Shown here one piece after another: positions 22,734 through 34,017 of a DNA stretch of 64,000 nt. The DNA lies in NCBI GenBank assembly GCA_021234155.1, contig JAJEKV010000034.1:4852028-4916027 (forward strand), in the 5' to 3' direction. The notes below the pieces were generated by a model, which was given only the letters and a program-made list of their open reading frames with translations, made no database searches and had not been told where the DNA came from. Position numbers and translations under genes: made by a program. Source of the stretch: Isoetes taiwanensis (lineage: Eukaryota > Streptophyta > Lycopodiopsida > Isoetales > Isoetaceae). Numbering within the stretch: position 1 is the first letter of the stretch; each line of letters begins with the position of its first letter.

Positions 22734-23610
22734 GCCAATTGGTTCGTCTGTCAGACAGAGGAATGTCTGGATCTCAACTTTAGGGAGACGGAGCTCTGTC
22801 TTGGTCTTGGAAAGAAGTTTTCAGGTTCCAGGGAATCGATTAAGGAGTCCGACGTTGTAAAGAAGGAGGTTGCAGAGGGTACAGCCATAGCCAAGGGTGT
22901 AGTTTGGGGAGCAATCGGTTCCGGATTTGCTGATGGCCGTCCAGTTCCGACCTCTGATTCTGAACAAAAGGGTGTTAATCTCCTTATCCCGCCCATGTAT
23001 TCATGGAGTAGCTCCAAACAAGTTCCACCGGGCTGGCGATCAAACGCAGAGCAACTTAAAAATTCCTTCTTCAAAGGAAGCCAGAGCAAGAATGAGGAAA
23101 ATACCAATCCTCAGAATCTACTGCAGCGGCAAGGTAATATATGCATACTTCATCACGCTTTTATGAATCGTATTTCTTCCCGATAGTGGGTTGGCCTCCG
23201 GTGCAAAATTTCTGAAAGCAGACTCTTGTTGCTCATACAACGCAGAAAAATGCAAGAGAAGCAGACTCTTGCTGCTCATACAAAGCAGAAAAATACAAGA
23301 GAAACTCAGCCTGCTACATCAATTCAGACCAGTCCGGCCATCATCCCCAGCCTCCTAAAATAGAAAAATGCAAGAGAAACTTCGGCTGCTACATCGATTC
23401 GGACCGGTCCGGTTGCCATCCCCAGGTTCCGGCAAGTTGCTTTCGGGGCCGATCATTCTAAATGTGAAAGTGTATATGGATGGAGTTCCGATTGGGAGGA
23501 AGGTGGATGTTAGGACCTATAACAGGTATGAGAAGCAATCTGTTGCACTGGAAGAGATGTTCCGGCGTTTTGGAGTGTTTTGGAGCTACAGATTAGAACA
23601 CCAAGATTAG
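22734..23610 (+). pseudogene. Truncated Aux/IAA auxin-response repressor gene
   Basis: Plus-strand pieces hold three of the four Aux/IAA domains. The frame open from 22734 contains domain I, CLDLNFRETELCLGLG, the LxLxL repression motif that recruits TOPLESS. It runs to 23133, where AAG|GTAATAT is a good splice donor. A CCCGATAG acceptor at 23186 rejoins the frame at the domain II degron VGWPPVQNF (23187-23210), the auxin and TIR1 contact. A stop follows, then two tandem duplications (about 44 bp from 23218 and about 75 bp from 23300). Domain III follows in the frame 23368-23610: SGKLLSGPI, VKVYMDGVPIGRKVD, ALEEMFRRF. Domain IV is absent. There is no ATG in frame; a TCTGTCAG acceptor at 22747-22754 may mark the exon start. 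The 53-bp intron is unusually short. In intact form the protein represses auxin genes in the nucleus; this copy looks broken. Confidence 0.85.
23215..23430 (+). repeat. Two short tandem duplications inside the Aux/IAA gene
   Basis: Units of about 44 bp starting GCAGACTCTTG (23218 and 23262) are followed by two units of about 75 bp with the core CTGCTACATC (from about 23305 and 23380). The copies differ by several bases. They lie between the domain II and domain III exons and disturb the spacer frame. Confidence 0.7.
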
Positions 23611-23639
23611 AACACCAGTTAACCGGTTTCCAGAGAGGC

Positions 23640-24540
23640 TGCCCTGCAACATAAATGACCGCCAGTTTAAGGCCAATAGTGGGTTTTGAGCAGTCATTAG
23701 CATATCCCGTGCATATATTGGCATATATTTAGAATATGCCACAAACTCACATGACAAATGCCCCCTTAGGGCAACCCAAAATAAAAAAAATCCTTTTAAT
23801 GAGATAGTTTTACTGTAAACATGAAGCAAATTGGACTTGATCCCTCTTGATTCATCTAAGCATTTCAATTTTAGGGGTATATATACATTTTTAACTATCT
23901 TTCCTGTGTAACATGACTGCCATATATTAATGTGTCCAGGCTATAAACTTCGACTCCTCAAGGAGATGTCTTCAAGGAAACACGCCACGCCAGTCTGAAG
24001 CTTGGCCTCAAGCCACCTCTGGGTTTGAGGTCCATGGGAAACCACTTTAAGGCATCCTACCTTCAGGTGGATCTCAAAACCAGGGTAACACTATCCTAAG
24101 CCAGTGGGGCATTCAGAGAAGGCCCTCACACCTCCCTCCACCATCCTTGCACCCTCACTCCTCCCTCCACCATCCTTCCACCCAACTCCTACTACATATG
24201 GCTACTCTATAGGCCCTCACGCCTCTCGGGCATCCTTGCACCCACCTCTTACTGAGCATCACCTCTTACTGAGCATGGCGAGCATGGCTACTTCTGCATT
24301 TTTGCATGTTTGGAGTCGAGTTAGCTTTAGGGCCATAACTACTTTGCTTTGGTGTCGACCTGGTTCCCAAGAAGTAGTGCCTCAGGGTCAAAACTACGTA
24401 TGGCTACTCTTGTATTTTGCAGGTTTCAGTTCAAGTTAGATTCCCAAAAAAGTAGTGTCTTAGGGCCATAACTGCTTTGCTTTGCTGTCGAGTTAGATTT
24501 CCAAAGTAGTACCTTAAGGCTAAAACTGCTCAAACTGCAT
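23640..24540. other. Non-coding stretch with low-order repeats
   Basis: No gene is seen. CT-rich repeats (CCTCCCTCCACCATCC, at about 24130 and 24160) and a degenerate duplication around AGGGCCATAACTACTTTGCT (24330) and AGGGCCATAACTGCTTTGCT (24461) are present. Confidence 0.5.
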
Positions 24541-24660
24541 TGTTGGCAAATTGCACCCGCCCATGTCTCCAACATGGTGGTAGCCAGTGGGTTAGTGGGT
24601 TTTTGAACTCTGGTGGGGTTCACCCCAACCCAAGGCCTTACCACTAAGTTGGTATTAACC
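24541..24660 (-). mobile_element. Second copy of the tRNA-derived SINE
   Basis: On the minus strand TTAGTGGTAAGGCC (A-box-like) and AGTTCAAAAACCC (B-box-like) match the SINE at 10980-11126 along their whole length, including the block AGACATGGGCGGGTGCA. No clear A tail or target duplication is visible, so this copy is older or truncated. It lies just beyond the 3' end of the SUV3 pseudocopy. Confidence 0.7.
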
Positions 24661-24799
24661 CTGCCAAGGCTGGAAATAGTGATGATTCGATTATAAGGAT
24701 TGCTTGTCCTCATTACAGTTGCAGCCCTCATGATCATCATACCTCCATGGGCCCAAGTAAATCGCAACGAGCATCTGGCTCTCTTCAAAATTTCGCAGG

Positions 24800-27224
24800 C
24801 ATTCAAGCTTAGGATTCCCCATTTCTTGAATCTTTACATATCCTAGCTTCACTCCAGTACATAGACGAGCCTTCCATCTTCTTATTTATAAAAGTGCATT
24901 GATGTCTCTAAGTAACGAACTTGGCTCCGCTTTGCTCATAAGTTACAATTGCAAAAGTGAGTTCAAAAATTCAATCATAATAATTGAAGCTAGAGTTGAG
25001 TATAACATTAAAGACAGGCATCTGGAAGGACATTTTACCGGTGAAATGATTCCGCCAAAAGTTCTGCAACTTTTGCAGCTATTTCTGCTGCTTGATCTCA
25101 CTTGTGAAATGCATCTCCAGGAAAGTGTTGGCTTATGGCAGGTTCACATGCATAGAAAGCAAAAAATGCCAGCTGCAAGTGGGCGTGACATCTTGGGCAG
25201 CGCTGCAAATTTTATAGCAGCGCTGCAAATTTCGTAGCAGCCCTGCATACACCCATCAGCGGAACTGTAGCAGCGAAAGGCAAATCACTTCTGCTGCACC
25301 GCTGGTTATGCCCACCTCCTTCGCTGCTGCTGTTTTAGGCACTTATGTGAACCTTACATTAGCCACAGGTACATAAATAACAACCTATGGCATGCTTCAA
25401 GGTCACAAAGCTCCTTATTGTCCTTTGCAAACCGCGAGGGCGCAGCCATAAATAGACAAGGCACACCCATAGATAGATGCACAGGTATATTTCTGCTGTA
25501 TGCAGATGCAAATCTCTGTAATGTCCCCATGGATCGCAGATCACGAGTATTAACAGGTGCGAAACGAAAATAAAACGTAAATAAAACCTGTCTTGCAGCG
25601 AGGGCCCCTGTATCTTATCAAGAATGCCTGCAACCTTTTTCAGATTGTCATGCCGACACAAAAAATATGTTTCATCTAATTTATATGTTCCATCTAATTT
25701 ACATGTTTCAGAGAAGCAGTCAAGAAGCTGCCCAAAGCCGTATATCTGGGAGGTAACTAGCAAATAACTCCATCTGCTCAAAGAGGGGAAAAACCCCAGC
25801 ACTTTGGGCTCCTTCAAAGGGCTGCTCAAGGCAATCCACCAGATAATCTAAATCATGAGCATGTGCTGTTGTAACCATGCCATCTGGTACAAGCTTCCAT
25901 GTCAACCTGCCCTTCCTGCAATTTGAATTTTATCGATCAAATTTGAATTTTTTGTTCGGCAATAAATTTTGGATATATCACTTGAGTAAAATATCAATCT
26001 TCTAATATTAAGGTTTAAGTCCATCCCAATTGCATCAGCGACTAGGACATCATAACCACTCTTTGGGTCATTGAAAGCTTTGCTTCTTGTGTCCTTGTAT
26101 CAGGAGGGAGGGCGGGCACCATAAACAACACACATTTTTGTTTACTTCTGGGTTCAATTTACTGTTTCACAAGAAGTATCTCATTCCAGGAAAATGCCAC
26201 CACAGAGTCACCAGGTAGAATATTAGAGAACTCTCCATATGAGGATTTATTCTCGATTTTTAAGGGCTTGAACCTTTGATAGTGTCTTTCCTCAAAATCA
26301 TCACCAGTGGCCTTGCAGAGAACCTTCATTAACTTTAACGTGCTTGGATCACCACACAAATGTATTTCATCAGCCTGCACCGATAAAATGCCCTTGTCCA
26401 AGACCAGCCCGTATACGCACTTCATCAGATGAGTTACAAAAGATGCTTCTCTTCGTGGCTGATCTGTGTGCCTGTGTGAAGGCTGCAGTAAACTCCTGTC
26501 CTTCCCATAAATTTCCATTGCCAATGGACGAATGGGCAACAATAAATACAGTTCTAGATGCTAAAAATCTCTGCAGAGCATTATATGTCTTCTCACTATT
26601 CGTAGGTCCACAATGGTAAACCATTTTACGTTTAAACCAAGCATGTGTCTTGATCAAATTAGCAGATATTACAATCTCCCTGAACCTGGTTAATTCAGAC
26701 GAGAATTCATTGATGCAAAACTCAGCTAAAATGGGAAAAGATATATTCCTCTGCCTCATAACTAACTGGCACAGATAGTAAAACTTTCCAAACTTTGGGA
26801 GGACATCTAGGCAGAAAAAACTTCTTAAATATTGCTGCAGCATGAAGAAAAGATTTTGAATTGATGTATAGCGCCAATGTTTGATCCGTAGCCCATCCAC
26901 ATGTAGTAAACCTCTCCAAGATCGCAATCAATCCTTGCTTTTCCTCATGTGTTATATTAGCTTCTGCAGGATTGGCATGATACATCATCTGATAAACCTT
27001 GTTTGCATCAGACAAATCGTGAGGAATAGTCATTTTATTGTTGGAACTGCTGGTTGCCCTTCCAGCTTGACTTGATCTTGAAAGACATCAACACCATCAT
27101 CAACAGCCTTGAAAAAGGTTTCCCAGTCTGTCGCAGCAGGCTTTGCACCTTTAGCCTTTTATCCTTTATTGTTTCCTCCCTCTTTGACTTGTCCTCAAGC
27201 TTTTTGGACTCTTCTGCCATTTGA
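24800..27224 (-). pseudogene. SUV3 RNA helicase pseudocopy, 5'-truncated, inverted
   Basis: The minus strand from 27224 to about 25370 follows the SUV3 ORF at 47541-50155 from its residue about 168 (MAEESKKLEDK) to its C-terminus, and homology continues through the 3' untranslated region to about 24800. No introns interrupt it. Recognisable pieces are HCGPTNSEKTYNALQRFLAS (motif I with Gly changed to Glu), VHLCGDPSTLK-like ILSVQADEIHLCGDP, GRAG-region traces and QDRFYLRF. It has many frameshifts and lacks the stretch around the DEVQ motif. A short duplication (GTYKLDETY) lies near 25690. The C-terminal reading frame (ADNKELCDLE region) is intact here although it is shifted in the other copy. 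The sharp 5' truncation, retained 3' region and lack of introns suggest a retrocopy. Confidence 0.88.
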
Positions 27225-27621
27225 TTTTTTTTCTCACATTGACATCCAAATTGTTTCAGGAAATAAGATCAATTCAGTTTTGCACATAATGTTTTTCACA
27301 GTCAAAAGAAATCCATCAATGACATCTAGCATCAAGATCACAAGATTTGGATCCATCAATTACCAGGATGGCATGAACAATCATTAAATTGAAGCAAATT
27401 ATCATCACAAGATAGAAACCACCCTAAAAAATAAATTGAACCCAAAGTCTATGTCTTTTAAAGAACAAGGATGCAATTAGTCTGGTCTTCCAAGCATTTG
27501 AAGTACCAATTTGTTTATACTCAAAACCATGCCATTATTCAGACAACAAGAAGAATCATATGCAGCAAGTATTTCTGATCGCCAAGAGTTTGAACAATTG
27601 AACCTGAATATATGTCCAGAC

Positions 27622-28387
27622 TCAGGATTCAACCTTGCGATAATTTTGTCTCCTGATTGGATTCATTACAACAGGAATATCAGATGCTTCTCTTGGCCAA
27701 CCCTCATCAAACATCCTCTCAGTCTCCTGCCTCCATTCCTTGGATAGGGTTTTTGGCACTTCACCTGTAGAACACTAGAAAGTAAGCGAACTGCTCATAA
27801 TATGATGCTATCGATCCTCATTCAGGCTTCTTGAGAATTCGTCTACAAAAGTCTGATGCAAACATAAGCACTGACCAATGCAGAGTAAATACCTACTAAT
27901 GCACTTACAGTTTCTCATATAATTCGGGCTTTCAAAGACATTAGGGTTACAATTCAGGCTGCTTACCATCTACATTATCAAAAGTAATGCATCCTGTATA
28001 TGATCAAAACAAAGTAAACACTTGCTAATGCACTTATAGTTTCTGATACTACTTCAAGCTTCAACAGGAAAGACTAAAATAAGAACATCAAAGGAACGCC
28101 CAAAAAAGCTCAATACTATGAAGGTAACTACCGGTTTAAGTTTCATTCTTATACATAAATTTTTCATCACAAATAAACTTTTATTCCAAATCTCGAAACA
28201 AATCCTAAACGTAAAACACTATGTACAAACCCTAACGAAAAGCTGGAGATTGGGAGCAACCCTAAGTAACGAAAACATAATTACCTCCAAATATCTTGCG
28301 GTTTCGTGTAAGATCCCAAAAAATATATGATAGGACAAAGGAACCGGCAACGGAGCCAACCACTGCGGTAGTCCTGGATACAGCCAT
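27622..28387 (-). CDS. Small two-exon gene, DUF1138-like single-pass protein (81 aa)
   Basis: Exon 1 is 28387-28285, exon 2 is 27764-27622; the 520-bp intron has GTAATT at its 5' end and TTCTACAG at its 3' end. The join gives an uninterrupted 81-residue protein. It starts MAVSRTTAVVGSVAGSF, with one membrane helix at about residues 8-24 (VVGSVAGSFVLSYIFW), then RKIFGG exactly at the splice junction, then PKTLSKEW, and finishes DIPVVMNPIRRQN before a short basic end. The order TM helix, KIFGG, KEWW-like, PPVVMNPISRQNF-like is what I recall of the plant DUF1138 family, small proteins of unknown function. The family name is from memory; the gene structure is seen. No disruption is present, so it is one of the best candidates for a working gene in the window. 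The SUV3 pseudocopy lies 400 bp downstream on the same strand. Confidence 0.8.
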
Positions 28388-29226
28388 CGCCAAAGCTTCT
28401 TTCTGGCCGGCACTTAGATTCAGAAACGATGTTAGTAAAATGCCAATAGAAAACTCAAAACCATCGATTGAGGATTACGTGGCAGAATTTTGTGTCCATT
28501 ATAATCTGATTACAAGGAATATTACATAGGCTATATGATTACAAAAATATGTCAAACCCGTATTGCACATGCATTCTATTAAATTCACTTGCTATCAATC
28601 TTTTTAATTTGGGATTTTCAGGTTTGGTGGAAAATATTTTTGGAATTCTTTTTAGGTTATTTGCCTAAGGTTTTAATGACTTTGGTTGCCGGGAAAAATT
28701 TCCGATAGTTCAAAAATCAGACAATTTTTTTAGTATAACGTTGGGCTCCTATTTTTTTTGTATGATTCATGTTTGGGCTTGATAGCATCTGGTGCATGCC
28801 ATGCCACGATTGAATTGGCAATTTTGTCTTCTGCAGTCCCCGACTCCGTCGTCCGAATCCTCGACTCATGGCAAGCGTGGATGTTATGAAGGCCACCGAT
28901 GATTCCTGGAATGCATGGATCCAGTTCTATCACAATTCCGGCCCACCGGCAAAGTCATAGAGCTACCTCAGGCATTGCTTCAATACTTTCGTCTTTGTAG
29001 TCTTTGCCTTCTTCTTCTTTTTCCAATAGATTTGTGCTTCGATTTTCTGTTCTTCTTTTTCTAGGAATCGATCTCCCCATCCATGATTTAGCAAAGCCAG
29101 TGATTAGGTATGATAATCATTATATTATTGACATTAGAGCCCTCCTTTGTAATGTTACGGACACTGATGCTACAGCTGCACAAGAACTATGCAGGCCTTC
29201 GATGTTTGCTTTAGCTGAAACCACGA
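28388..29226. other. Upstream region of the small gene; no further gene supported
   Basis: It should contain the promoter of the DUF1138-like gene reading leftwards, but no convincing TATA box stands out. A 31-codon plus frame (28869-28964, MASVDVMKATDDSWNAW) is followed by pyrimidine-rich sequence with acceptor-like TTTCTAG; it could be a first exon but nothing identifies it. Confidence 0.4.
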
Positions 29227-31901
29227 TCTCTATCTATCTATCTATCATTTATTTTCTATAATATAGAAGCATAATCTACATTGTAAATGTTCTCACCTTC
29301 CTCTTCGGATCTTTTATCTGCTTTTCTCAATGCACATCTGCAAAGACATATGTAGAGCCAAAGAAATTAGTGGAGCCTGTGTTGAGTACAAAAGTGGGCT
29401 TGGTTGTTAATTTAACCCTCTGATAATAATAGAGAGGCTGCATTTGGACCATTTGATTGTGGCTATGGAAAATCTAATCCCCACTTTTTCTGGAGCTGCA
29501 GTAGTGGCTTTGGCTTTTGCAGAGCAAGACTTGATCGTCTTCTTTTCTTCCATCAATGAAAATGAAAACAGACTGCAAATTTTGGTCAAGCTCATAATTC
29601 TGACCAAGCTTATGAGAAAGAAGTGGTATAGATTGAATGGATGATAATGAATCAACGCAACATCTCATGAATTTGGGTCAACGTTTGGAGAAGTCGGCAC
29701 TTTGTAATGCTCAAAGTTGCGCATGTTTTTTTTTGTCTCTCTTATTCTATCAGCTCAAATTCTTTAATGAGGAGTTTCTTGCTGTCACCAGTATTATGAT
29801 AAGTGCTTCTAAAATGCCCCAATTATTCCTTTAACTTTTGAGAGCACCCAGTGCCTATGCCTGCAAAGGGTAGGTGCAAAGGGTAGGTATTGGATTCAAA
29901 AAATGTGGGTCCCTCTCATCCAAACTAGATTGTTGTGAGGATTTGTATTGATTTACATTGTTTGGAGATAATTTTCACAGTCAGAAATGAAATATGTAAT
30001 ATTTGGAGACGTTTGACAAATTTTTGCCTTTCAGGTCCACGCATGCATGCCACGATTCCTCAGGATAATGTTATCGCTCAGAGTTGCTGGAAACTCCTAT
30101 CTTCTTTTGGGTCTGAGATAAGTAATCTTCTTTTCTATTGTCGCATCCAGTTGTGGACAGGAGCTTTAGATGGGTTCATGACTTAAATTTCATTTACATT
30201 TCTCAAGCATGCCATTTGCATCATCATATAGCAGGCAATGTATCGATAAATGTTTTGGGTCGACATTTGGAGAAGATGCACTCACGGGCATCCTCACTGG
30301 ATAATATGAGGCTTGCAGTAGGAATGACGGCATGCCCTTGGAAAAGCCTAAAGTGCACAGAATGGTTACAAATTCTTTACCTCATTAAATTTGCAGTTTT
30401 CATGCAGCAGATGTTTCATTGGAGGAAAGCCAGGTCTCCAAGTTTACTTTGGATTTTGGGCAATAACAGTAGTGAAACTTTGGATTCTGACGTGAATGGG
30501 CAGAAATGTTGGTAGCCTTCTATTGTAGATTCTTGCCTTAGTTTTTTGCACATAACCATTTAAAGTCGGAAAATGAGCTTAAGCTTTGATGTTAGGATTC
30601 TTCATTTAATCTCTCTATCCTCGGTACAGGTTTAACATTTTTGTTGGCAATGAAGCTGAAGAGGAGGCTCTGGTAATCCATAATAGCCAGCAGCATTTTT
30701 CAAGAAAAATCAAGAAGGCAGCAATTTGAGCAGAGGGAGCAAGGGAGAATACTTTGAGCAAACTTGGAAGCTGCAAAGTCCTTCAAAACATTGGCATAAG
30801 ACCAAGATGTTCTCTTATACGCTTCTGGAGCATAGGTTATTGTGCAATTCTCCACAATCTGCAAATTGGAGAATGTTATAAAAAGGAGGCTATTCCTAAG
30901 ACAAGAACCCTGAGTTTGCACTTGGTGGCCCGGGCATGTCATTCTCTAGGGCACGGGAACTCCTTGCTCAGGTATTAGAATCATATCATATCATATATAG
31001 GTACGATATTTTTTAGATTCATTGCAAACCACCCTTTCTGTTCGAACATGACAGGTTAAAGGAAGAGAGCCGATGGTGCCAAGGTTGTGTTGTCTCTGAT
31101 AATCTGAATTTTATGACATTCACATGGTTCTCTTCTCATAAATTGTGGCAGCTTTTGGCTGAGAGCTCACATCATTTGGCAAAGGGGTGATATTTTGTTC
31201 TTCTTATGATGGTTTCCCTATTTCCTCTTCACAAAGGTGCACAATTATGTTTCTTAAAATATTACTTGAGATAGCTTACAGCTTTAATGATTGGGGCCAG
31301 ATATCCACTTGAAGCCTTTTCTGCCTCATATGCTTACCATTTGTACTTCCAAGCATCTGCGTTGTAGCTAGAATGATCTACAACTAAAATCATTGTGAAG
31401 GATCATCTAACTGGAGCACTACAATTGGTTCAACTACCCTGGTGCCGCATTGTTGTAGAGGCCGTTAACAAGAAAATCTACTTGCACCAGTTCTTAAAGT
31501 TGGCTTGCATAGAGTATTGGAACTCCATAGGTCACTGTGGTGCTTATTTGAAAGATGTAGGCACAGCAAAATAATGGAAGATGATAGACAATGAGTTGCA
31601 TTGCCAGGTTAGATGGCATATGCAAGTGCAGTGGCATCACAAAACCAACGAACATCTACATAGAGGTACAAAATATTGGTTTGCTTTATATGGTTTTAAA
31701 TGCCTAAGAAATGGCCATCATCTAATCCTGTAAAGAATCACCAGATTTGAATTCCTTCAGCCTTGAAAGTGAAGCATATCCTAAAAAAGCCATTGATGAT
31801 CATCAAGTAAGTCTCCATAGGTGACTGAAATACCTTGCAATTTTGTTAAGCTAAAGATTGTATGTGAACATCATGTTACATTTAGGTAATTCATAGTTGT
31901 G

Positions 31902-32210
31902 TCCTATTGTCTCCAGTATATATTATGCCACCTCATATATAACAGGATTATGAATGTTCACTTAAATTGTTGTTGGATGCACATGAAAAAGCAGATGAAC
32001 ATGTGGTTGTTTACCTATTTTGATCAAGGATTATGCTGATGTGTTCCGTGCAAATCTCATTTCCCACTATCCTATTGTCTCCAATATATATTATGGCAAC
32101 TGATATATGACAAGATTATGAATGTTCACTTATCATTATTGTTGGCTACACATGAAAAAGTAGATGAAAATACGGTTGTTTCCATGTTCCTCTGAATGAG
32201 GATTATGCCA
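31902..32210. repeat. Degenerate tandem duplication (about 167-bp period)
   Basis: CCTATTGTCTCCAGTATATA starts one unit at about 31902 and CCTATTGTCTCCAATATATA the next at about 32069. Both continue through GATTATGAATGTTCACTTA, an ACACATGAAAAAG-type block and AGGATTATGC. A weaker third part (GGACATGAAAATGCAGATG) lies near 32380. It is inside the Helitron candidate. Confidence 0.75.
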
Positions 32211-32701
32211 AGTGAGATGTATGCTGTGGAGGAAGCTCAATTCTCACCATTAAATTTGAAAGGAAATTGGTTGTTGGTTCAACATCGTTCGTCAAAATTG
32301 ACCATTTGCAAATAGTTCGTTCTGTCTAGGCATTAACTTTAGTTATTGGTTTGCCTCTTAGCTTTTTTGTTGGCTGGACATGAAAATGCAGATGGGAGAT
32401 ATGAGTGCTTCCCATGTGCTACATAATGATTGGGAATTGCCAGTGTTTTGGCATTTTCAAATTTAATGATTATGATTTCTAAAAGTCAATGTTTTGGCAT
32501 TTTCTAAGTTACTGATTGATTTTCAAAAGTAAAATGCATATGGCCAATCTTATGTATACATAAATATTTGCCTCTTCTTTAGGCTACATGTTTTGCAATC
32601 TCTACTATGGAACTCGGCCCCCAAGACCGTTCCATATAACATGACAAATTGTTGCTACGGTCTGACGGCAACATCCAAGAGGCAAAAAGCATATACAACA
32701 T

Positions 32702-32779
32702 GAAGTGAAGCTAAAAAAATTTAGTATAGTTTGAAAGTCAGAAGTGAAGCTAAAAAAATTTAGTATAGTTTGAAAGTCA
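32702..32779. repeat. Perfect 39-bp tandem duplication
   Basis: The 39-bp unit beginning GAAGTGAAGCTAAAAAAA is present twice in a row (32702-32740 and 32741-32779) without a mismatch, indicating a recent duplication or slippage event. Confidence 0.9.
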
Positions 32780-33799
32780 GGAACTTCCGAACTACCATCT
32801 GCCAGTGTATAGCGCACTAAACTTATAAATTGCCACAAGAGGTTTATAATACCGTGCACTTTAGCTAAGTCTAGACTTCCAATGTGTATATATGTTCATG
32901 ACATAGTGCCAACGTCATTCCAATGTGTATATTTGTCGATGACAATAGTGCCTACATGAGAATATATATGTAAGAAACAACTTATTTGTAAAGTGTTGGT
33001 CACATGCCCTACAATCACAACGTCTCACAATGGGGTCCAACATAAGATAACTAAATTTAAGTCCCAAAATACCACATACACTAAATTCTATATGGGAAAA
33101 GACTACCTTTAGGCATTGTAGTCATCCATACATCTGGTCTACTCTTCCAACAAGATCTACACAATATTTTAGATCAGCACGTTTGGTGATACAACTTCTT
33201 ATACTTGGCTTTTGTTGGAAACCTATATTCAACAATCTTATAACATACAGTTGCTATGCCCGAAAATCTTTATAGAGCCTGTGTTGAGGAGCAGAAAAAG
33301 TCAACTTGGTTATTAAGTTATATCGCGCATAGAACATAAGCCTATGTTGAGGAGCACAAAAATGGGCATGTTGTTAAGTTATACCACCACATATGTCATA
33401 TTCAAGAAATCATATGCTCTCAAATTTGAATTTAATTCGTCTCATCTACTTGCATATCACACTACAAAAGGGTTTCTATAGTACATTGAGGCTCAATGTT
33501 AAATATCATATACACGAAATCTATATATTGAATTCTATGTCAATGAATTTTAAGTTCTTCTATAATCCTTACCCCCTCCAAGCCACATTGTCTATTCCAG
33601 CCAACAATGAAACGACCACCTATTCAAATTTTTAGAAAGCCCGGCAACGCCGGGCACCATAACTAGTTAACATTAATCTTTATCATACTCGTGTAAACTG
33701 AGAGTCTTTGTTTTTTGGTTATCACTATTGGCATAGTACTGATTACTAGTACTATTCCACCCGTATAAGCCCAATAAGGTGGTTATCAGTCTTTGTCTT

Positions 33800-33960
33800 G
33801 GCTGATAACCAAAAATGTGTGGCGTCGGTTGTACGTCCTCAGTTAGATATCTGGCATATAAGGCCTCGGCTTGGTCTTCGGCCCTAGCGGGCCTCGGCTT
33901 ACATGCCAAATATCTAGTCTCGGACGTACAGCCTCGATCATGCATTTTTTGTTATAAGCC
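33800..33960. repeat. 161-bp near-palindromic foldback
   Basis: The left arm from GGCTGATAACC and the right arm ending GTTATAAGCC pair over about 75 bp each, including TGTACGTCC with GGACGTACA and AGATATCTGGCAT with ATGCCAAATATCT, centred near 33880. The similarity between arms explains why both strands show similar open frames here. It is likely a foldback or MITE-like element rather than coding sequence. Confidence 0.75.
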
Positions 33961-34017
33961 TCGAAGGGTTAAGTCCCTTGGAGAGAGGGGAAACAAAGAT
34001 CCTAAAGGGCTTAGGGT

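Larger units (their letters stand above)
29227..33666 (+). mobile_element. Helitron candidate (about 4.4 kb, non-autonomous)
   Basis: The right end has the textbook Helitron finish: a perfect 7-bp stem GCCCGGC-AAC-GCCGGGC at 33639-33655, seven bases, then CTAG at 33663-33666 followed by T. A plausible left end is TCTCTATCTATC at 29227 preceded by A, so the pair would sit between host A and T as Helitrons do. Related sequence occurs near both ends (GAGCCTGTGTTGAG at about 29377 and 33277). No Rep/helicase frame is visible, so it would be non-autonomous. The right end is well supported; the left end is a proposal. The interior is AT-rich with duplications and no recognised gene, and may contain captured fragments. 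Confidence 0.5.

Noticed and set aside
28869-28964. 31-codon plus frame as a possible first exon
   Set aside because: A pyrimidine-rich stretch with acceptor-like sites follows, but no matching second exon could be recognised.
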